Shown: piece after piece, positions 26,817 through 36,319 of the stretch | Numbering within the stretch: position 1 is the first letter of the stretch | Layout of the letters: each line of letters starts with the position of its first letter | Translations under genes and position numbers: made by a program | NCBI GenBank assembly: GCA_902517795.1 | Contig: CABYDR010000003.1 | Coordinates: forward strand, 1 to 63,398 | Direction: 5' to 3' | Length of the DNA stretch: 63,398 nucleotides | DNA from: an uncultured Woeseiaceae bacterium | GTDB lineage: Bacteria > Pseudomonadota > Gammaproteobacteria > Steroidobacterales > Woeseiaceae | The notes under the pieces: generated by a model | What the model was told of the DNA's origin: nothing | The model's input: only the letters and a program-made list of their open reading frames with translations | Databases searched by the model: none

Positions 26817-28496
26817 ATGGTTAATAAGAATTTCAGAAAACATTCAAAAAAGATTGTAGACGGAGTTGAGCAAGCACCAAGCAGAGCTATGTTAAGAGCT
26901 GTTGGCTTTAGAACAAAAGACTTTAAAATTCCTCAGATTGGGATTGCTTCGACTTGGAGCATGATAACTCCATGTAATATGCATCTTAATGATCTAGCTC
27001 AGGAAGCTTCATCTGGCGTTGAAGAATCTGGTGCGAAAGGAATCATATTCAATACCATAACAGTGTCTGATGGAATCTCAATGGGAACTTCAGGAATGAG
27101 GTATTCATTGGTATCAAGAGAGATAATTGCAGATTCAATTGAGGCAGTTTCTGCGGCACAGGGTTTTGATGGATTAGTAACAATAGGTGGCTGCGATAAA
27201 AATATGCCAGCATGTGTAATGGCCATGGCGAGATTAAATCGACCCTCTGTGTTCGTGTATGGGGGTACAATAAAACCTGGACCTAATAAAACCGATATAG
27301 TCTCTGTTTTTGAAGCAGTTGGAGCTCTATCAAGTGGAAAAATTGATAATAATCAGTTTATTGAGGTTGAAAAAACAGCAATTCCTGGACCAGGAGCGTG
27401 TGGTGGAATGTACACTGCCAATACAATGGCATCAGCTATTGAGGCCCTGGGGCTAAGTTTAGCAAATAGCTCGGCACAAGAAGCTGTTTCAAATGAAAAA
27501 GTTCTTGACTGCCGTGAAGCAGGCAAGGCTGTTATGAATTTGATAAAAAAAGACATCAAACCTCTTGATATTTTATCAAAAGAGGCATTTGAAAATGCTA
27601 TTACTGTTGTGATTGCCCTTGGTGGATCAACTAATGCTGTGTTACATCTAATTGCAATGGCAAAAGAGGCAAATATTGATGTTTCATTAGATGATTTTTC
27701 TAGAATTGGTGCTAAGGTTCCTGTTTTGGCGGATTTAAAACCAAGTGGAAAATACTTAATGTCTGATTTAATAGCAATAGGAGGCATTCAACCGATTATG
27801 AAATCTCTGCTAAATAAAGGTTTATTGCATGGAAATTGCATGACAGTCACGGGAAAAACAATATCAGAGAATTTGGAACTAGTTCAAGGTTATCCTTCTG
27901 ACCAAAAAATTATTAGAGACTTTAGCAATCCAATAAAGAAATCTAGTCATTTAGAAATTCTATATGGAAATCTGGCTCCAGAGGGAGCAGTTGCAAAAAT
28001 CTCTGGTAAGGAGGGAACTTTATTTACGGGTAATGCAAAAGTCTTTGATTCAGAAGAGCTTGCAATGAAAGCCATATTGTCAGATCAAATTACAAAAGGC
28101 GATGTAATTATTATCAGATATGAGGGTCCTAAGGGTGGACCTGGTATGCGTGAAATGTTGAGTCCAACTGGAGCTATTATGGGCAAGGGGTTAGGATCTG
28201 ATGTTGCACTTATTACTGACGGAAGATTTTCGGGTGGAAGCCATGGCTTTGTTGTTGGTCATGTCTCTCCTGAGGCTATGGTTGGGGGCCCCCTTGCGTT
28301 AATTAAAGATGGAGATCAAATATCTATTGATGCTGAGAAGAAATCGATTGATATCCTTCTTGATGAGCTTGAGCTCATCGAAAGAAAAAAGAGATGGAAA
28401 AAACCAACTAAGGACGATGTTTCGGGTGTTTTAGCAAAATATCAATTATGCGTTTCTTCAGCATCAAATGGCGCTATAACGCTTCCTAAATCCTAG
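26817..28496 (+). CDS. ilvD: dihydroxy-acid dehydratase
   Basis: Iron-sulfur dehydratase that makes 2-oxo acids for valine, leucine and isoleucine synthesis. The 559 aa are typical of the shorter [2Fe-2S] type. Likely cluster ligands are Cys53 (MITPCNMHL), Cys126 (IGGCDKNMP) and Cys195 ([14 protein letters not shown]). The C-terminal half shows [14 protein letters not shown] and [23 protein letters not shown]. It stands on its own, between the dehydratase-like gene and a lysA-like gene, and is separate from the minus-strand ilvC-leu operon. The upstream 80 bases are nearly all A/T. Confidence 0.96.
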   Translation: MVNKNFRKHSKKIVDGVEQAPSRAMLRAVGFRTKDFKIPQIGIASTWSMITPCNMHLNDLAQEASSGVEESGAKGIIFNTITVSDGISMGTSGMRYSLVSREIIADSIEAVSAAQGFDGLVTIGGCDKNMPACVMAMARLNRPSVFVYGGTIKPGPNKTDIVSVFEAVGALSSGKIDNNQFIEVEKTAIPGPGACGGMYTANTMASAIEALGLSLANSSAQEAVSNEKVLDCREAGKAVMNLIKKDIKPLDILSKEAFENAITVVIALGGSTNAVLHLIAMAKEANIDVSLDDFSRIGAKVPVLADLKPSGKYLMSDLIAIGGIQPIMKSLLNKGLLHGNCMTVTGKTISENLELVQGYPSDQKIIRDFSNPIKKSSHLEILYGNLAPEGAVAKISGKEGTLFTGNAKVFDSEELAMKAILSDQITKGDVIIIRYEGPKGGPGMREMLSPTGAIMGKGLGSDVALITDGRFSGGSHGFVVGHVSPEAMVGGPLALIKDGDQISIDAEKKSIDILLDELELIERKKRWKKPTKDDVSGVLAKYQLCVSSASNGAITLPKS

Positions 28497-28528
28497 AGTT
28501 TGCTCGAAAACAATACAGGGAGAGAATT

Positions 28529-29653
28529 TTGTGGTGGATCAATAAAAAAGATGTTCTTTTAGATATCGCATCAAAGACATCCAACTGTATCGTATACAAT
28601 AAAAAATCCATTGAGAAATCAATCACAAAGCTTAAAGAGATCGAATCAATTGATCGATTGTTTTATGCAATGAAAGCCAATTTCAATCCCGAGATACTTC
28701 AAATTATTAATGAGTATGGTTTGGGATTTGAGTGTGTATCAACTGGAGAAATCAAACATCTTTATGAATCGATTCCCAATATAGATAAAAAAAAAATAAT
28801 CTATACTCCTAATTTTGCAGCGAGAGATGATTACATTTGGGCTATGAGTAATCAAATAATGGTGACGGTAGATAATCTATACCCGCTCATTAAATGGCCA
28901 GAAATTTTTAAAAACAAAGAAATCATGATAAGGATTGATCCTGGAAAAGGTGATGGTCATCATGATCACGTTATAACTGGAGGCAGTTTTTCAAAATTTG
29001 GTATTCCGTTATCGGATGTAGAGCAAATTATTGAGTTAAGCAAAAAATACAATATAAGCATAATTGGTTTGCATGTTCATAGCGGAAGTGGGATAAAAAA
29101 TATTTCAATTTGGCTCGATACGGCGAAAAAATTACTTGAATTATCAAAATTATTAAATGATGTAGAAATAATAAATCTCGGGGGTGGAATTCCAATAAAA
29201 GAAAAATTAGAAGAAAAAGAATTTGATTTGTGTACATTTGGTAAAAAGCTAAATAACTTAAAGACATCTTTTAAGAGCATTGAGATGTGGTTTGAGCCTG
29301 GGAGATATATCGTTGGAGAATCAGGCGTAATCACCACTCATGTTACACAGACTAAACAAAAAGACAATTATAAATATATAGGTATTGATATTGGTATGAA
29401 CGTGTTAATTAGGCCCGCTCTCTATGGCTCATATCATGAAATAGTTAATCTTACTAAATACAATCATAAACACACAAATCAGGTATCAATAGTGGGTCCT
29501 ATATGTGAGTCTGGTGACAAACTGGGTGAAAATAGAGCATTCCCAGACACTGATGAAGGTGATGTCATTCTAATTGCAAATGCAGGTGCATACGTGAGCT
29601 CTATGTCATCAGATTATAATCTTCGAGAAAAGCCTAAGGAATTAATAATATAA
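28529..29653 (+). CDS. lysA: diaminopimelate decarboxylase-like enzyme (LysA, LysAC-type)
   Basis: Fold-type III PLP decarboxylase that most likely makes lysine from meso-diaminopimelate. Lys49 in FYAMKANFNPE binds PLP; HVHSGSGI, NLGGGIP, EPGRYIVGESG and the GPICESGDKL motif follow in the expected order. The start is TTG 28529, six bases after GGGAG (28518-28522). The opening MWWINKKDVLLDIASKT and the RLFYAMKAN stretch resemble the decarboxylase half of the aspartokinase-DAP decarboxylase fusions of Xanthomonas-type bacteria, yet no kinase domain is present upstream. At 374 aa it is shorter than usual LysA (about 415). Another amino-acid decarboxylase specificity remains possible. Confidence 0.8.
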   Translation: MWWINKKDVLLDIASKTSNCIVYNKKSIEKSITKLKEIESIDRLFYAMKANFNPEILQIINEYGLGFECVSTGEIKHLYESIPNIDKKKIIYTPNFAARDDYIWAMSNQIMVTVDNLYPLIKWPEIFKNKEIMIRIDPGKGDGHHDHVITGGSFSKFGIPLSDVEQIIELSKKYNISIIGLHVHSGSGIKNISIWLDTAKKLLELSKLLNDVEIINLGGGIPIKEKLEEKEFDLCTFGKKLNNLKTSFKSIEMWFEPGRYIVGESGVITTHVTQTKQKDNYKYIGIDIGMNVLIRPALYGSYHEIVNLTKYNHKHTNQVSIVGPICESGDKLGENRAFPDTDEGDVILIANAGAYVSSMSSDYNLREKPKELII

Positions 29654-29662
29654 CAATTTAAT

Positions 29663-30721
29663 CTATTGTATTTTCATTAACAAATTAAGCAGAATATCAT
29701 TTTCATCTCTGGTGCCTATCGTGATTCGAGCAAATTCGCTCAAAGACGAGTATTTTAAAAATCCAATAATTATATTTGTATTCTTTAGAGTAGATTTAAG
29801 TTTATTTATATCATTGAATTTCACAAGCAAAAAATTTCCTTCACTTTGAAACACTTTATTCACAATAGTAAATTTATTTAACTCCTTGCTAACTCTTTCC
29901 TTCTCTTTTTTTATGAGATTAATTTGAGTTTTTGCATTATCAATGTTTTCAGGAGTTATTGAGTTTTTGATTAGCTCAATTGTTGGTGTAGCAAAACAGA
30001 AGGGAGGAAGAATTTTTTTTATAAATTCTGAAATCTCAGAATTTGCTATAATTGCCCCACATCTTACACCAGCAAGAGCATATGCTTTAGAGAGAGTTCT
30101 CAATATAATTAGATTTTCATAAGTATTTATCTTGGTTGTCATTGTTTTCAATTCGCTGAATTCAATATAAGCCTCATCTAAAACTACGATTGCCTTATTT
30201 TTAATACTTTTAAGAAGGTTCTCTATGTCAGTGTTTGATACGACCGCCCCTGTTGGGTTATTCGGTGAGGATATAAAGATTATCTTCGTTTTATCATTAA
30301 AGATTTTAGTTAATTTATTAACATCAAGACAGAAATCCTCACTTTCACATAAAGGCATTTCGTTTGTCTTTATAGAGTTTGCGTTTGCGAAAAATTTATA
30401 CATATCAAATGTTGGTGGTGATATGAGTATTTCATCTTTATATGGAATGCAAAATGTTCTCATAATTATATCGATTGCTTCCGTACTACCTCTGCTGATT
30501 GATATCTGATCATTACCGATATTATAAAATGTGGCTAATTCATTGATTAAATTCTGAGGTCTGGGGGACGGGTAACGATTGAGTGAATACTTATCTCTAT
30601 CTTTCCAGAGAGATTCTGGTGCTTCATTCGCATTTAGTCTAATGGCGCCAGATTCAGAAACAGGTACATTTATAGTTGGTAAATTCAATACCTCAGGCCT
30701 AACTAATTTTTTTATAGTCAT
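29663..30721 (-). CDS. hisC: histidinol-phosphate aminotransferase
   Basis: Class II-fold-I aminotransferase (352 aa) of the HisC family, acting on histidinol phosphate and often also on aromatic amino acids. Key features are IRLNANEAPESLW, NRYPSPRPQNLINEL, SRGSTEAIDIIMRTF, SSPNNPTGAVV, LDEAYIEFS and the PLP lysine Lys212 in RTLSKAYALAGVRCG. It is the last gene of the minus-strand branched-chain operon, 10 bases after leuB, and no other his gene lies here. That placement is unusual. Its stop is nine bases from the stop of the converging lysA-like gene, with no terminator between. Confidence 0.92.
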   Translation of the reverse strand: MTIKKLVRPEVLNLPTINVPVSESGAIRLNANEAPESLWKDRDKYSLNRYPSPRPQNLINELATFYNIGNDQISISRGSTEAIDIIMRTFCIPYKDEILISPPTFDMYKFFANANSIKTNEMPLCESEDFCLDVNKLTKIFNDKTKIIFISSPNNPTGAVVSNTDIENLLKSIKNKAIVVLDEAYIEFSELKTMTTKINTYENLIILRTLSKAYALAGVRCGAIIANSEISEFIKKILPPFCFATPTIELIKNSITPENIDNAKTQINLIKKEKERVSKELNKFTIVNKVFQSEGNFLLVKFNDINKLKSTLKNTNIIIGFLKYSSLSEFARITIGTRDENDILLNLLMKIQ

Positions 30722-30731
30722 ATACGAATAT

Positions 30732-31793
30732 TTAATTTATTTCATCGATGATAAGTTTTGTTATTTGCTCGGTACTTGAAACTTTATCATCTGCAGTAGC
30801 TATGTCTGCAGATCTTGTGCCATTTTCAATAACATTGTAAATAGCATTTTCAACATCAATTGCCTCTTCTTGGAGATTTAAGCTGTATCTTAATAACATC
30901 GCGATACTGGAGATCATTCCGCAGGGATTTGCAATTCCTTTTCCTGCAATATCTGGAGCAGAACCATGTATAGGCTCATATAGACCAACTTTATTATCAC
31001 CCAGTGAAGCTGATGGAAGCATACCAAGTGATCCAGACAGCATAGATACCTCATCGGTGAGTATATCTCCAAACATATTCTCTGTTACGATTACATCAAA
31101 ATCAGATGGTCTATTAATCAAATACATTGCTGCGGCATCAACTAGGATATGCTCGATATCTATGTGAGGATAGTCTTTTGCAATTATATTATCTGTTATG
31201 TTGCGCCAAAATCTTGATGTTTCAAGAACATTGGCTTTATCTACTGAACAAAGTTTATTCTTTCTTTTTGATGCAAGATCAGCAGCAATTTTAATGATTC
31301 TTTCTACCTCAAAATCATGATAAACACATAAATCACTGGCTTTATTTTCAGTTCTGTTTTTTTCGCCAAAATAAATACCTCCGGTCAGTTCTCTAATAAC
31401 AATAAGATCTACATCAATCAGTTTTTCTTCTTTTAGAGGTGATGCTTTAGCGAGTGATGGGTAAATAATAACGGGCCTTATATTCGCGAATACCCCAAGT
31501 GACCCCCTGATTCCTAAGAGACCTTGTTCTGGTCTTAATTTAGCGTTGGGGTTATCCCATTTTGGTCCACCAACTGCTCCAAGTACTACTGCATTTGAAT
31601 CTTTACAAGTGTCGATGGTCTCTTGAGGTAACGGTGAAGAGCAATTATCAATAGCTGAGCCACCAATAAGTTTTTCTTCAAATTTAAAATTATGATTGTA
31701 TTTATTTGCTATTAATTGAAGAATTTCTTTACCCGATCTTGCCACCTCAGGCCCAATTCCGTCACCTGGCAGAATTGTGATTAGGGCGTCCAT
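30732..31793 (-). CDS. leuB: 3-isopropylmalate dehydrogenase
   Basis: Oxidative decarboxylase of the third leucine step. The 353 aa start MDALITILPGDGIGPEVA, and show GAVGGPKWD, the LeuB-specific LRPEQGLLGIRGSLGVFANIRP with substrate-binding arginines, VRELTGGIYFG, and metal-binding aspartates in VTENMFGDILTDE and LYEPIHGSAPDIAGKG. An AGGAGA inside the 3' end of leuD lies seven bases before the ATG, and the two genes overlap by 13 bases. Confidence 0.97.
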   Translation of the reverse strand: MDALITILPGDGIGPEVARSGKEILQLIANKYNHNFKFEEKLIGGSAIDNCSSPLPQETIDTCKDSNAVVLGAVGGPKWDNPNAKLRPEQGLLGIRGSLGVFANIRPVIIYPSLAKASPLKEEKLIDVDLIVIRELTGGIYFGEKNRTENKASDLCVYHDFEVERIIKIAADLASKRKNKLCSVDKANVLETSRFWRNITDNIIAKDYPHIDIEHILVDAAAMYLINRPSDFDVIVTENMFGDILTDEVSMLSGSLGMLPSASLGDNKVGLYEPIHGSAPDIAGKGIANPCGMISSIAMLLRYSLNLQEEAIDVENAIYNVIENGTRSADIATADDKVSSTEQITKLIIDEIN

Positions 31794-32365
31794 AATCGTT
31801 TCTCCTCAAACTTTTCTATTAGATTAATGTTTCTTTTTAAATAACCAAGTTGATCGATACCTTCGATTAGACAATATTTTGAAAACTCATCAATCTCATA
31901 TTGAAATATTTCGTTGTTAGGCAATGTTAATTCTGACTTCTCAATGCAAATACTGAGATATGGGCGTGGAATATCCATTAGCATTGAGAGAATATCCTCA
32001 GTGACAACGATTGGTAAAAGACCATTCTTAAGAGAATTTCCTTTAAAAATGTCAGCAATTTTTGAGCTTATGACAACTTTAATCCCATAATCCAGTAAAG
32101 CCCATGGCGCATGTTCTCTTGAAGATCCGCAACCAAAATTATTTCCAGCAATAAGGATTTCAGAGCCTTCGTTATCATTTTTATTTAGAATAAAATTAGG
32201 ATCATCTGTACCATCTTCATTGTATCGCCAATCATGAAATAGATGTTTTCCAAGGCCTTTTTTTGAGGTAGTAGTAAGAAACCTAGCAGGAATTATTTGA
32301 TCCGTATCGACATCTTTACTTTTGAGCACAACTGCCTTGGATTTAATTTTTGTTAGTTTATTCAT
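31781..32365 (-). CDS. leuD: 3-isopropylmalate dehydratase small subunit
   Basis: Small subunit (194 aa) of isopropylmalate isomerase, partner of LeuC. The family motifs DVDTDQIIPARFLTTT, NFGCGSSREHAPWALLDYG and FKGNSLKNGLLPIV are intact. It begins two bases after the leuC stop and overlaps leuB, so leuC, leuD and leuB are coupled in translation. Confidence 0.97.
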   Translation of the reverse strand: MNKLTKIKSKAVVLKSKDVDTDQIIPARFLTTTSKKGLGKHLFHDWRYNEDGTDDPNFILNKNDNEGSEILIAGNNFGCGSSREHAPWALLDYGIKVVISSKIADIFKGNSLKNGLLPIVVTEDILSMLMDIPRPYLSICIEKSELTLPNNEIFQYEIDEFSKYCLIEGIDQLGYLKRNINLIEKFEEKRLWTP

Positions 32366-32367
32366 TT

Positions 32368-33774
32368 TTATAAGTATTTTCTGGGGTCAGCCACTTTGCC
32401 TTCAATTGCAGAGGCGGCAGCAGTTAGCGGGCTTGCGAGTATGGTTCGAGATCCTTTCCCTTGTCTGCCTTCAAAATTTCTATTACTTGTACTAACGCTT
32501 AATTTTCCGGAGTCAACTGTATCTCCATTCATACCTAAACACATAGAGCATCCAGATTCTCTCCATTCTGCTCCGGCTTCTTTAAATATTTTATTTAATC
32601 CTAGTCTTTCAGCATCAGCCTTAATTCTTTGTGACCCAGGTACTACAAGCATTTTAACATTGTTTGCAACTTTTCTATCTTTTAGGATATGAGCTGCAGC
32701 TTTTAAATCACTCAATCTCGAGTTTGTGCAACTGCCAATGAAGACAACGTCAACATCCTTATTTTGAAGTGATTTCCCAGGTGTAATTTCCATATAATCA
32801 ATTGCTTTATTGTGGGATGCATCACCATTAATTGGAATTGGATCATTTATGTTTACAACCATTCCAGGATTCGTACCATATGTCACCATTGGCTCGAGAT
32901 CTGCAGCGTTAATTTCGATATATTTATCGTATTTTGCATCAATATCACTTGACAGATTATTCCAATATTTTAACGCTAAATCCCAGTCATTTTCTTTAGG
33001 AGATCTGGGCTTGTCATATAAATAATTATAAGTAGTATCATCAGGAGCAATCATTCCTGCCTTTGCGCCTGCTTCGATTGACATGTTGCATATCGTCATA
33101 CGTTCTTCCATCGACATAGAAGATATTGTATTTCCGCGATACTCAATAACATGACCTGTCCCACCATCAACTCCAAGTTTACCTATGATAGCTAACACCA
33201 GATCTTTAGCAGTTACGCCATTATTAAGATTGCCATTGATTTCCACAGATAAGGTTTTCTGTTTACGCTGCAGTAAACATTGAGTTGCCAAGACATGACC
33301 AACCTCGGTAGTTCCGATACCAAAAGCTAGAGCACCGAATGCTCCATGAGTACTGGTATGACTGTCACCACAAACAATTGTCTTTCCTGGTTGGGTTAAT
33401 CCTAATTCGGGTCCAATTACGTGGACAATTCCTCTGTTGATGCTATCAAAGTCAAATAGTTCAATATTAAATTCCTTACAGTTAGAGATCATTTGTCTTA
33501 CCTGATTTGCAGCATCAGCACCTGCAACTTCAATATCTTTGAATTTGTTTACAGGTAGTGTGGGCGTAGAATGGTCCATTGTGCCAATAGTTGATCTAGT
33601 CTTTCTTACTTTAAGAGAATTTTCTCGTAACATTGTGAAAGCTTGAGGTGTAGTAACTTCATGAATAAGATGAAGATCAATGTATAAAATTGCTGGAGTG
33701 CTTTTAGTCTCTTGGAGGACGATATGGTCATTCCAAACTTTTTCAAAAAGCGTAAGTGGTGTTTTTTTGCTCAT
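32368..33774 (-). CDS. leuC: 3-isopropylmalate dehydratase large subunit
   Basis: Aconitase-family catalytic subunit (468 aa) with a [4Fe-4S] cluster. The cluster cysteines lie in FIGSCTNSRLSDL (near residue 346) and ESGCSMCLGMN (about 407 and 410). Other landmarks are the N-terminal TLFEKVWNDHIV, CGDSHTSTHGAFGALAFGIG and RNFEGRQGKGSRTILASP. It follows ilvE by nine bases in the ilvC-leuA-ilvE-leuCDB-hisC operon. Confidence 0.97.
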   Translation of the reverse strand: MSKKTPLTLFEKVWNDHIVLQETKSTPAILYIDLHLIHEVTTPQAFTMLRENSLKVRKTRSTIGTMDHSTPTLPVNKFKDIEVAGADAANQVRQMISNCKEFNIELFDFDSINRGIVHVIGPELGLTQPGKTIVCGDSHTSTHGAFGALAFGIGTTEVGHVLATQCLLQRKQKTLSVEINGNLNNGVTAKDLVLAIIGKLGVDGGTGHVIEYRGNTISSMSMEERMTICNMSIEAGAKAGMIAPDDTTYNYLYDKPRSPKENDWDLALKYWNNLSSDIDAKYDKYIEINAADLEPMVTYGTNPGMVVNINDPIPINGDASHNKAIDYMEITPGKSLQNKDVDVVFIGSCTNSRLSDLKAAAHILKDRKVANNVKMLVVPGSQRIKADAERLGLNKIFKEAGAEWRESGCSMCLGMNGDTVDSGKLSVSTSNRNFEGRQGKGSRTILASPLTAAASAIEGKVADPRKYL

Positions 33775-33783
33775 ATTAATTAT

Positions 33784-34707
33784 CTATATAGAGTCTAACC
33801 ATGAATACTTATCATCAGTTGAACCTGAGAACAATCCGAAAAATTTATCCTGAAGTTTTTTTGTAATTGGGCCTCTCTTTCCTTGACCTATAATAATTCT
33901 ATCTACCGATTTTATTGGCGTTATTTCTGCCGCCGTACCAGTAAAGAACATCTCATCAGCAAGATATAAAGATTCTCTATTTATTTCTTCTTCTTTTAAA
34001 TCGAACCCAACATCTTTTGATAGCTTAACAACCGTATCTCTTGTTATCCCTGTAAGTATTCCTGAAGAAGCTGGTGGTGTATAAATAACATCATCTTTAA
34101 CAATGAATAAGTTCTCTCCAGCGCCTTCAGATACTTTGCCGCTTGAGGAGAGCGCAATTCCCTCATCAAATCCAAGTCTTTTTGCTTCTGTGCTTATTAA
34201 GGTGCTAGAAAGATAGTTACCTCCAGCTTTAGCCATAGTAGGTATTGTATTTGGTGCAACTCTTTGCCAGCTTGATACACAAACTTCTACACCATTTTTA
34301 AGTGCATCTTCACCTAAGTAAGTTCCCCATTCCCATGCGGCTATTGATACATCCACCGGATGATCATCTTTAGGTGCAAGGCCAATTTCACCATATCCAC
34401 GAAATGCGATTGGACGAATGTAAGCCCCGTTATTTAATTCATTCTGTGTGATTATATCTTTGCATGCTTTTGTAAGATCAGCCCGAGAGTAGGGGATTTC
34501 CATGCGATAAATTTTTGCAGAATTATACAACCTAGAAACATGGTCTTGAAGTCTAAATATTTTTGGTCCATTCGGTGTTATATAGAGTCTAATTCCTTCA
34601 AATACAGAAGATCCATAGTGAAGCGCGTGAGAGAGTACATGAACTTTTGCATCCTCCCACTCAACTATTTGACCGTTATGCCAGATATAGTTTCCACCTT
34701 TGTACAT
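33784..34707 (-). CDS. ilvE: branched-chain amino acid aminotransferase
   Basis: Fold-type IV PLP aminotransferase (307 aa) for the last step of leucine, valine and isoleucine synthesis. VHVLSHALHYGSSVFEGIR opens the core, the PLP lysine is in MAKAGGNYLSSTLIS near 158, and the EGAGENLFIV and GTAAEITPI motifs follow. It starts 31 bases after the leuA stop. Having the transaminase between leuA and leuC is a less common arrangement and suggests one transcript for the whole leucine branch. Confidence 0.96.
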   Translation of the reverse strand: MYKGGNYIWHNGQIVEWEDAKVHVLSHALHYGSSVFEGIRLYITPNGPKIFRLQDHVSRLYNSAKIYRMEIPYSRADLTKACKDIITQNELNNGAYIRPIAFRGYGEIGLAPKDDHPVDVSIAAWEWGTYLGEDALKNGVEVCVSSWQRVAPNTIPTMAKAGGNYLSSTLISTEAKRLGFDEGIALSSSGKVSEGAGENLFIVKDDVIYTPPASSGILTGITRDTVVKLSKDVGFDLKEEEINRESLYLADEMFFTGTAAEITPIKSVDRIIIGQGKRGPITKKLQDKFFGLFSGSTDDKYSWLDSI

Positions 34708-34738
34708 AATATTTTCCTTGATTATCTATTTAATAAAT

Positions 34739-36307
34739 CTAAATTGGTGCTCTATGAATATTATTATTTTGGGGTGCTGATTTTATACCTTGTTTTTCAC
34801 GTCTTATAATTCTATTTATAACACCTAGGTAAGCTCTACTTCCTGCTTCAACTATATCAACACTTGTTCCTGAGCCTCTATATGATTGACCTTCATGTTC
34901 AACATTTACTGTTACTTCACCTTGTGCATCAGAACCTATTGTCGGGCTATGGAGATCAAACTTTTTAAGGGTCAGATTCACTTCTGTGATTTTTTTTATT
35001 GCGCTAAAGGCAGCTTCAACTGGACCAGAAGCGCTCATAGATTTTGAATAAACTGTACCTTTTTCATCGATAAGAGATACTTTTGCATTAGAAGGCTCTC
35101 CAGACAAGGAGTTGATCTCAAGTGATTTAAGTGTCCATGGTCCTCCAATTGAAGTATCAATATTCATAATCAATGCTTCTATGTCACCATCATAGATATC
35201 TTTTTTTGCATCTGCGAGATTTTTAAATTCTATAAATGCACTATTGATTTTATCGTCGTCAGCCTCGAAACCCAACTCTTCAACTCTCTTTCTGAAGGCA
35301 TGTCTTCCACTATGTTTTCCGAGCACAAGATTAGATTTACTGATACCGATGTCCTCTGGTTTCATTATTTCGTATGTAGAGCTGTGTTGAAGCATTCCAT
35401 GTTGATGAATCCCAGCTTCGTGTGCAAAAGCATTTTCACCGACGATTGCTTTATTTCGTGGTATTTGAATTCCTGTGACTGATGCAACCATTCTCGATGT
35501 TGGATAAAGTCTTTCTGATTTTATGTTGGTATCTAAATTAAAATGCTCTTTTCTTGTTTTTATTGCCATGACAATTTCTTCAAGTGAGCAATTTCCTGCT
35601 CTTTCTCCTATTCCGTTTATGGTGCATTCTATTTGTCTTGCGCCAGCTTTTACTGCAGCTAGACTATTTGCGACTGCCATTCCTAAGTCATCATGACAAT
35701 GCACACTCAAAGTAATTTTTTCTATATTTTTTACATTATTCTTTAAGTATCTGAATACACGATCAAATTCATCAGGAACAGTGTATCCAACTGTATCTGG
35801 TATATTGACTGTAGTTGCACCAGCCTCAATTGCTGCTGACACAACTTCAGCTAAGTATGAAAGCTCTGTTCTGGAGGCATCTTCTGGAGAGAATTCAATA
35901 TCATCACACAGGCTTTTTGCGAGAGATATTGATGAAACAGCATTTTTAATTATCTCTTCTTTCGCCATTTTTAGCTTGTATTCTCTGTGAATTGAACTAG
36001 TTGCGACAAAGACATGAATACGATGATTTTCAGAGCTTTTGACCGCATTGAATGCTTTATTTATATCATCTTCATTGCATCTAGCGAGGCCACATATGAT
36101 TGGCCCAAGATTTTGGTCTGCTATTTCTTTTACAGAGTTGAAATCTCCAGGCGAAGCCGCTGGAAAGCCAGCTTCAATTATATCAACATTCAGGTCGGTT
36201 AGAGCACGTGAAATCTTGAGTTTCTCACCAAGTGTCATACTGCAACCTGGTGCTTGCTCTCCATCTCTTAGTGTCGTATCAAAAATTTTTACATGACCAC
36301 TGTTCAT
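34739..36307 (-). CDS. leuA: 2-isopropylmalate synthase
   Basis: Commits 2-oxoisovalerate to leucine by condensing it with acetyl-CoA. The 522 aa hold an N-terminal TIM barrel with FDTTLRDGEQAPGCSM, SVHCHDDLGMAVANSLAAV and NGIGERAGN. A linker with HSGRHAFRKRVEELG comes next, then a C-terminal allosteric domain from about residue 390 ending in VEAGSRAYLGVINRI. Feedback inhibition by leucine is expected from that domain. It starts 12 bases after ilvC. Confidence 0.97.
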   Translation of the reverse strand: MNSGHVKIFDTTLRDGEQAPGCSMTLGEKLKISRALTDLNVDIIEAGFPAASPGDFNSVKEIADQNLGPIICGLARCNEDDINKAFNAVKSSENHRIHVFVATSSIHREYKLKMAKEEIIKNAVSSISLAKSLCDDIEFSPEDASRTELSYLAEVVSAAIEAGATTVNIPDTVGYTVPDEFDRVFRYLKNNVKNIEKITLSVHCHDDLGMAVANSLAAVKAGARQIECTINGIGERAGNCSLEEIVMAIKTRKEHFNLDTNIKSERLYPTSRMVASVTGIQIPRNKAIVGENAFAHEAGIHQHGMLQHSSTYEIMKPEDIGISKSNLVLGKHSGRHAFRKRVEELGFEADDDKINSAFIEFKNLADAKKDIYDGDIEALIMNIDTSIGGPWTLKSLEINSLSGEPSNAKVSLIDEKGTVYSKSMSASGPVEAAFSAIKKITEVNLTLKKFDLHSPTIGSDAQGEVTVNVEHEGQSYRGSGTSVDIVEAGSRAYLGVINRIIRREKQGIKSAPQNNNIHRAPI

Positions 36308-36319
36308 TTTAAATGCCTT

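Noticed and set aside
27353-27787. 144-codon open frame antisense to ilvD
   Set aside because: No similarity recognised and entirely within ilvD; shadow of codon bias.
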